Source: Sipunculus nudus
Taxonomy: Eukaryota; Annelida; Sipuncula; Golfingiida; Sipunculidae
Direction of reading: 5' to 3'
Assembly: GCA_026874595.1 (NCBI GenBank)
Contig: CM049320.1
Location: 23,137,714 to 23,201,713 of the forward strand
DNA length: 64,000 bases
Position 1 is the first letter of the stretch; every line of letters starts with the position of its first letter. The notes under the pieces are model-generated. The model worked only from the letters and a program-made list of their open reading frames with translations. It did no database searches and had not been told where the DNA came from. This document shows, in pieces, positions 27,001 to 35,756 of the stretch. The translations under genes and the position numbers were made by a program.

Positions 27001-29094
27001 TAAATATGTTACTGCACATTTGTGAATATTCCTTGATGTCCTTCCTGGATCTGGATCATGAGCAAGATCCACACCAAAATCTAATCGACTGGCCCATTCT
27101 CAAGGTGTCCTGAAACTTCATTTGATTATATTCATGATTTTGTGAGCTACGTAGTGAACAAACACACACACATGAATGGGAATGAAAGTATACCCTTCTG
27201 GTAGGGGCAATAACAAACACACAAACAGATTGCCTCAGTATAATAACAGGAATGAAACAGAACACTGGAATGTTAAGGGCTGTGAGTATACCAGCTGGCT
27301 CAATCCTTAATTACGGTAGTCATCATTCCCCTCTCCCACTCACACCCAATAAACAGTACAACATTGATTTGATTTTCTTCCGGTTTCCAGATTTGTCCCC
27401 TTTTATTAATACGGCGTAGCAAAACTAGCCAGCTGAGCTTCATAACCAGTGGAGGATGTGTTATCAAATTTATTCATCACTTCCAATTAAAATATTTAAA
27501 TTTCATCTAACATTTTTTGTTGTTTTTTTTTCTCTTTTTATCATCATTGTTAAATGTTTGACTGATCTGGTATCTCTCTTTCAAAGAGGAAATTAGTTTT
27601 CTTGTAAGTAACCACTTTTCTTGGACCAGTTCTGTATCTGTAATGGTGCATGAAATATGTTTTTTTTCCTGATATATGATCTTAATGTACAATATTAATT
27701 AATGTAATATCTACAGCCCCCCTCCCCTCCCCAGCCTGACAGGAAAAATACAGATGAATGTGAACCCTCATCCCTGCTTTCTTACTTCAGGCTTTGAACA
27801 TGATCTTCAACAAGTTGAATTACAGTATCTGTATTTTCAATACTGATATTCAAATATTATATTTGTATTTGCTATAACAATGCATTTTTTTCAGAAATAG
27901 GCATAAAGTGGTTCTCATGTTGCAGAACTTTTATAAGTTTCAAGTTAGTTCTTAAGTGAACATACACATTAATATTACAATATCATTAACATATTAATTT
28001 TTGGGCGTGAGAGGGTCTGTTTTTAGCTAAGCTGTATGTACATCATTGTGCGTCTGTCTGTCTGTTAGACAGTTATCTTTCGACAACACTGTGCCTGTGA
28101 GTCCATATTAAACAAATTCTTAGATATACTTAATTCCTCTATCATACCCAAAACTGGGTCACTGAAACTTTGTTATTCCGGAGAAATGAAGGAAAATATA
28201 TATTTCCCATTGACTAACTTTCAAGACTACCTTATATCAAATTAATGAGGTGATTATGTTCATATTTGACATTAATATTCTTCAATATATTTATTATGTA
28301 CATGGTTGAATTAGTCAAGATTGCCAAATTTGAAGGAATTATAGACCCCAAAATAATGTAGCTACTCAAAACAGAAGGAAAGAAATTTTTTTTTTTTTAT
28401 TAATGTGAAATCGCTGCCTTTACTTTCCCCTATTTTCACCATGGAAAATATAACTGTAAGAACTGTAGCCTTATTTTTCATATTCTGGGCAATTTGAGCT
28501 TTTACATTCTGAAATCCCAAAAACTAGAGATTTTATTTAAGTTTGTCATAAAATTTAAGGCCATGTCATAACAGTGTTGTACAGCAGGAGGCAAGCAACT
28601 CCAGGGAGGTGCCTGCTGCCTGATTAAAAAGTGCTCTCTCCTGGTGCAGGTGTAAGACATCAGGCCTGCCACCCCTCTTATCTATATTTGGACTGACCCA
28701 TTAATAGGCCACCCTGTTGTAAAGTAGGCTTGTCCAGAGCCGGGTGCAAAAATTTTCCACTCTTCTGCTCGTCTTAAAATCCTATACAGGCTATCAGTAC
28801 ACAGGGAGACCAGAAAACCAGTCCACTCTCCTTAGCCAAGTTGGCTGGATCGGTTAGCAACATGACTGGTATTTTAAGGTTTAATTCATATTTTTCCTAT
28901 GACTATTTAACTATTTCTGATTTGATTATTTATATTAAACTGTTATTCAATAACTGTTCCAATACTAAAACCATATATAGGCTATATGTATATATTGCTT
29001 GGCATTTGAAATATATATTTAAAGAAATTGTGGTATGTGCAATGTGGCTGTTTCATATTCCACAATTTCTTTAAAATATTCATTATGCCAAGCT

Positions 29095-29170
<76 letters not shown>

Positions 29171-32100
29171 CATGGTGTAAACTTATGTTACTTTACTAAA
29201 CTTAAACTTCGTCTTTCTCCCAGTCACGCTCTCGTTCAACAAGTTTGTGGCACTTGTGGCACACAGCCACAACACACAAATTCGGTAACTTAGGTAACCA
29301 TTTTTTATTCTTCTTGTATTAAGTATATGATAAAAATGTCCATACACGGAAACTGTCCTAGGTGCCGAGTCGCCAAAGTGGAAATCCGCCCACACATAAT
29401 TATCCCATGGTTTTTGTTCTTTCTCTCATTTGAATATAACCAATTAATAACATCACCCATTCATTCCATTGGTCAGATGGGTGAGGTGAACTCCACCCCC
29501 TATACTGGCCAATGAAATGAGAGTTTGTTGATTATACCCTGACATATACAAGGTCTACATACAGTGTAATTATACGTTATCCTGATATAGGATCTGGCCT
29601 GTACAAATACGGGACCCAGTGACCATGACTAGGAGATTATGCAATCAATACCCAGGCATCATGGAACAAAGGCTTGTTATACATGTGTGATATGTCACAA
29701 GGTAATGCAGAGGTTTGAATGTATACGAAAGATTAAATTCACAAAATCAGTAAAGTTATAATAATAATTAAAATATTCCTATTATTGAGAACAGCTGCAA
29801 ATGAGAGAGAAGCCCATTGAACTCATTAAGTGTGACATGAAATACAAGAATATACAACCTATCATGCCAAATCTTACACTCGCACACCACCCATGATAAA
29901 AAAAGAAAATCAGAATGATTTTCTTTTTTTTTAATACATATATAAAGTCCTTAATGTGAACCTATATAAATATGTGTATACCAATGGCTAATTTATATTG
30001 TCACATTTATCCCAGAAGAACAAGATTTGGCATGATAAAATACAAGTACATAAATTAATAATCTAAATGACAACTTATGTGAATATGTCTTTTTTATAAA
30101 AAAAAATATGCAAATTGATATTATAGTACACATTTCTTAAATATTCATTAGCAACAGTTCATTGACCGTATAGCATGTGGATGCCCGAGCATCTCATCCT
30201 CTGGGGAGACATTATTGTGGTCTTAGTCCCCAGAGGTGCTTCCTCGCTTTCATTTCCCTGCCTGCTTCCCTCCACAGTGCAGAATACCCTTGCCCTCGGT
30301 CTGGGCCTCGTATAATTAAATATTTTTCCAGAAAATTTCCTCCTTCGTAAGTCCATTGCAGTGGTGCTGATACACAACACAATATAATACACTACAACTC
30401 ATATATATATATATATACATCAATGACATGGTTAAACCAATTGTAATTAAAGAAAATTTTAGTCAAACTTATTTCCAACTTGCTTATACATGCACCTTGC
30501 CAAATCTTATGATTTACATTGAAAGCCAGTCTTTGCTGTATACATCAGCAATCAGACTCGTACATGAAGTTAGTCTCATCTGTACCTTCCACCAGTAAGA
30601 TCTAATGTTCATGAAAACATCAATATACAATACATAAAGCCTAGTACAAAACAGCAGGAATTACAGTTTATATAAAAAAGGTGGAATTCAATTTTTAATT
30701 TGCTCAAAAATAAAGTAAATTTAATAGTTATACATACTGAAGAATCATGTTTACATCGGAAGAGAACTTGCATCCTGCAGCGTGAGAATGCACTGCACTG
30801 AAAGCCACAGTCTTTGTTTCGCCCCTAAACAGTGAGACCGTACAATGAACTTAGTCTTACCTGCCCCCCAGCAGTGAGATCTATTATTCACAATTACGCT
30901 ATCAGTTAACAGTACACAAGATTCAGTGCAAAACGGCTAGCCCACATGTAAAATTATAATCCATCCTTTCAGAATGTACAAAAAATAATAAATGTTATTT
31001 AATAGGTTAAGCATTTTGAATAAAATATTTCGTTAAGCTCTGTTTAATGTTCACCTTGTCTAATGAAGCCTGAGTCTATGCTTGAACGCTCAGCACTGTG
31101 ACCCTATCACCATGTAATTAGTCTTACCCGTCCCGCCTATACAGTCAGATCTAATATTCAGGAGACTACCACAACAGTTCACAACATTCAGCTTAATGTA
31201 GAGTAAAAGTGACATAATTAAAAAGAGTGATTCGTTATACAAGCAGCTATGGCTAATGTTCTAATATTTAACGTTTCGCTGTATGACTATGCACTGTATT
31301 GACTGCCCAAGTCTATGCTCGACTCCCTATAAAGCATTGTGACTCTATAACCACAAAATTAGTCTTATCTGTTCGCCTATACAGTCAGATCTAATATTCA
31401 GGGGACAATCAGTAAACAGTGTACAACATTCAGCTTAATGTAAAATAAAAGTGTTATAAATGAAAAGAGTCATTCAATATGAACTTGTGTCTAGTAATTT
31501 AAAATTTAATGATTAGCTTCCTGACTATGCACTGTATTGAACGTCCAAGTCTATGCTGGCCCCTTTAGCATTGCGACTCTACCAACATGAAATTAGCCTT
31601 ATCTGTTCCACCCATACAGTCAGATCTAATATTCAGGGGACAATCAATAAACAGTGTACAACATTCAGCTTAATGTAAAATAAAAGTGTTATAAATGAAA
31701 AGAGTGATTCAATATGAACTTGTGTCTAATGATTTAAAATTTACTGTTTAGCTTCATGACTATGCACTTGATTGAACGTCCAAGTCTATACTGAACCCCT
31801 TAGCATTGTGACTCTATCACCACGAAATTAGTCTTATCTGTTCGCCTATAGAGTCAGATCTAATATTCAGGGGACAATCAATAAACAGTGTACAACATTC
31901 AGCTTAATGTAAAATAAAAGTGTTATAAATGAAAAGAGTGATTCAATATGAACTTGTGTCTAGTAATTTAAAATTTAATGTTTAGCTTCATGACTATGCA
32001 CTGTATTGAACGTCCAAGTCTATGCTGGCCCCTTTAGCATTGTGACTCTATCAACATGAAATTAGTCTTATCTGTTCCACCCATACAGTCAGATCTAATA

Positions 32101-35100
32101 TTCAGGGGAGAATCAATAATCAGTGTACAACATTCAGCTCAAAACATGATGTTTCTAGATACATAAATAAGACATTTCCGTTTTAATTTCTGAAGTGATA
32201 ACTTGGTTTATCTAAAGTACACCTATGAATAATTGCCTCAAGAATATGTATACATGCATAATGTTAAAATTTAAGCCTATGCCTCACATGATGGCATATG
32301 CGGTGAGACTGTCACCCAGAACTATATTTAAAATTTGCAACACACAGTGAGAAGATCATAATCAAATTACATCTCGATAAAGTGACAACTGAAAAACTCA
32401 CAGAATTCTTATTTACAATATACATCGAAATGTCACACAAAATAAGAATATATTCTGCTATTATTATTATTATTTTTTTTTACTAATCATAAAATAAAAG
32501 ACGTTTTACTTTTTTAGAGAAATATATATATGAATATACAATAGAAATTCTTCGATGATTAACTTCTCACTGTCATCCTGAGCGTTTCTGCATGGCCTCT
32601 TCGCAGCTTGTAAGACTGCTAGCGTTTCTCGGTGGACACATCAGGACCACAGTGGTTGTAGCGGCGTCAGTTTCGGCAGCGTATTCGATTTTTTGTTGTT
32701 TTTCTTTTCCTTGAACTCGGTTCTCTCCGTTGATGCAGGAAAATATATATCTCCAGGCGTGCGATCTGACATTTTAGTTCGACCTGGCACGCGACGCCAG
32801 TGTAAACTTATGTTACTTTACTAAACTTAAACTTCGTCTTTCTCCCAGTCACGCTCTCGTTCAAGCAAGTTTGTGGCACACAGCCACAACACACAAATTC
32901 GGTAACTTAGGTAACCATTTTTTATTCTTCTTGTATTGAGTATATGATAAAAATGTCCATACACGGAAACTGTCCTAGGTGCCGAGTCGCCAAAGTGGAA
33001 ATCCGCCCACACATAATTATCCCATGGTTTTTGTTCTCTCTCTCATTTGAATATAACCAATAACATCACCCATTCATTCCATTGGTCAGATGGGTGAGGT
33101 GAACTCCACCCCCTATACTGGCCAATGAAATGAGAGTTTGTTGATTATACCCTGACATATACAAGGTCTACATACAGTGTAATTATACGTTATCCTGATA
33201 TCATCTATCTGTGTGTGCTCTTAGCTGACCAAACATCACGGGACCCCCCCCCCCCCCCCATTAGTGGTCACCCTGATGAGATCAACACCTTTACCCTGAT
33301 GAGATTAACATATTAGGATCTGGCCTGTACAAATACGGGACCCAGTGACCATGACTAGGAGATTATGCAATCAATACCCAGGCATCATGGAACAAAGGCT
33401 TGTTATACATGTGTGATATGTCACAAGGTAATGCAGAGGTTTGAATGTATACGAAAGATTAAATTCACAAAATCAGTAAAGTTATAATAATAATTAAAAT
33501 ATTCCTATTATTGAGAACAGCTGCAAATGAGAGAGAAGCCCATTGAACTCATTAAGTGTGACATGAAATACAAGAATATACAACCTATCATGCCAAATCT
33601 TACAATGGGGTAATAGTAATAAGTTATAGTAATAGTAATAGACTATTACAGCTTTTTCCATGTAATAGTAATAGTAATAGTAATAGACTCAAAAATTTGA
33701 GCTGTAATAGTAATAGTAATAGAAACAGAAGGCAAAGTAATAGAGTAATACATATTACTTTGTATTACTTCCTGTGAGTCCCTTGATCATGAAGCATATC
33801 AGCAAATAATGCTGAACAGACTCAGTTCTTGTCCCGTAACTGCCCAGGATGTGCCTATTGTTTAGGCAAGCATGGGCCAGCTGCCACATTGCTGGTGACC
33901 ACTGGTGCTAATTACATAAGAGTATTGGCCAGAGTAGATCACAGCCAAATAAGTTACCTGGTACAATCTGATCTTTGATTAGTAAACCATGGATAAACAG
34001 AGGCATGTTTGATGTTAAGAGACAGAAAAATAGTGTATTATTATTGTGACATGTACATCTTATCTCACATCCATCAATCATTATGCATATTTTGAAATGT
34101 ACCTAGATTTGTTTTCACAAGCCAGTTTGCATTTTAATCATACAGATTGCAATAACACACATTCAAGAAAATATAATATGGAACCAGATACATTGCAGAC
34201 CCAAAATGTTCATGATAAGCTTATGGTGTTTTTTTACTACCCATAACGTACTGAAGCCTACAATGCTATAAACTCAGACCAGTACTACAATCACTTGGAT
34301 AAAGTCATACTGCAGGCACATGTATTATCTAGTTAATTTATATACATATTCTTTTAAAAATATTCTTTTAATACTTGTCTGTTATCTCATAGTACCAATT
34401 TTGCAGACCTGCATTCAGTATCTAAAATTATGTTAATTTATATTTTTAAAATAAAATGAACCATTTTTTTTTTAATGATATTAATTTATTTGATTATATT
34501 ATATGAAAATATAAGTAACTGTTAATATTTTATTATTTAATATCTGAAATTTTGATATCGATTAATTAGATCCTGTTGTGTACAAAATTTAAAGTACAAG
34601 ATTGTTTAATACCAAATTTATTGTAAAAGTGATTTAAATAATATTTTATTTGTTTTGTAAAATTGATGTAAGTTTAAATCACTCTCCTTACTCCTAAATT
34701 ATCCTATGCTCGTTTTGCTGCAATGAAGAAGGGCATGTCTGAAGAATAAAAGCCATGCATGCTACCATTATTGTAAAGTTTACCACCTCTCTGTTCACTC
34801 TCAAGATGTATTATGAGATGGAATAAAACATGGCATCACATCCAAATGAACATATACACCCGAGAAGATGGGGTACTTTTGTCTCCAGTTTGGTTCTGTC
34901 CAGAATCTTGACGTAAACAGTATTTTTATTGGATATATTTATAAGGATTGGGAAACAGGACACAGCCCTACATAAATTCCTCTCCTGATACATACATAAA
35001 GGACTGAATTGTCAGCTTTGATACTAAATAATAATATGCAATAATCATGAATAATTCCTCTGGAGACAATCTTTAGTCACACTGAAAATCTTTATTTACT

Positions 35101-35693
35101 GACTATGAGAACGAAGGATTAAATCTAAACGGAAGTATGTACTACAAAATAAATTTATATGAAATATATATGAAAATAATATTAAATGTACAAGTATGCA
35201 TATAATTATAAATCAATATTTTACATATGCCGGGGCCTTTACAATGGGTTGCTTTAAATTACATGTATTCAAGAGTTCATACAATTATCTTATAATTTGG
35301 ACTTGAAACACCCGAATAACGATCATTGAGGTTTCAAAATATTAAAAAAAAAAAAACAGAATTAAAGAAGCAGAAATAATTAAGAACTCCAGTATCATTA
35401 GGCTTCTTGTAAATGACAGACACAGTATAAGAAAATTGTGTAGGTAACTGGATGATATAGTTGCTTTTAATATTATTTAAACATGTGATTGTAGTGCTAG
35501 TTCATAGCACTCATGGCTGCGCAAGGTCTAGAATCCTACCATCAGTTTAAGTACATGTAATAGTAATAGTAATAGATACCCCAGTAATAGTAATAGTAAT
35601 AGAAGATAAAATGTGGTAATAGTAATAGTAATAGTAATATCAGAAATTGAAAGTAAAAGTAATAGTAATAGAACAACTGTAATAGACCCCATG

Positions 35694-35756
<63 letters not shown>

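Larger units (their letters stand above)
29172..33608 (-). mobile_element. Non-coding LTR retrotransposon (LARD-like) with 4-bp target duplication
   Basis: Direct repeats of 703 bp (29176-29878) and 804 bp (32801-33604), each TG...CA, are flanked by ATGG on both outer sides (29172-29175, 33605-33608). In the minus orientation the sequence one base inside the right LTR, TGGCGTCGCGTGCC, is a plausible primer-binding site, so the element probably reads right to left. The 2.9-kb interior has no gag or pol frame and holds a 235-bp tandem array. The LTRs are nearly identical apart from indels, indicating a recent insertion. Confidence 0.8.
29167..35697. mobile_element. hAT-like non-autonomous element, split by an LTR element
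   Basis: When the LTR insertion and one copy of its ATGG target are ignored, the left end reads CAGACATGGGGT and the right end is its exact reverse complement (35686-35697). Both subterminal regions are packed with GTAATAGTAATAG repeats (33611-33760 and 35560-35690), as in many hAT relatives. Own length about 2.1 kb, no transposase frame. Both ends abut TA runs, so the target duplication cannot be read. Confidence 0.6.

Noticed and set aside
33240-33320. Hammerhead ribozyme suggested by CCCTGATGAGAT motifs in the right LTR
   Set aside because: The CTGATGA core is present twice but no GAAA partner or flanking stems were found.
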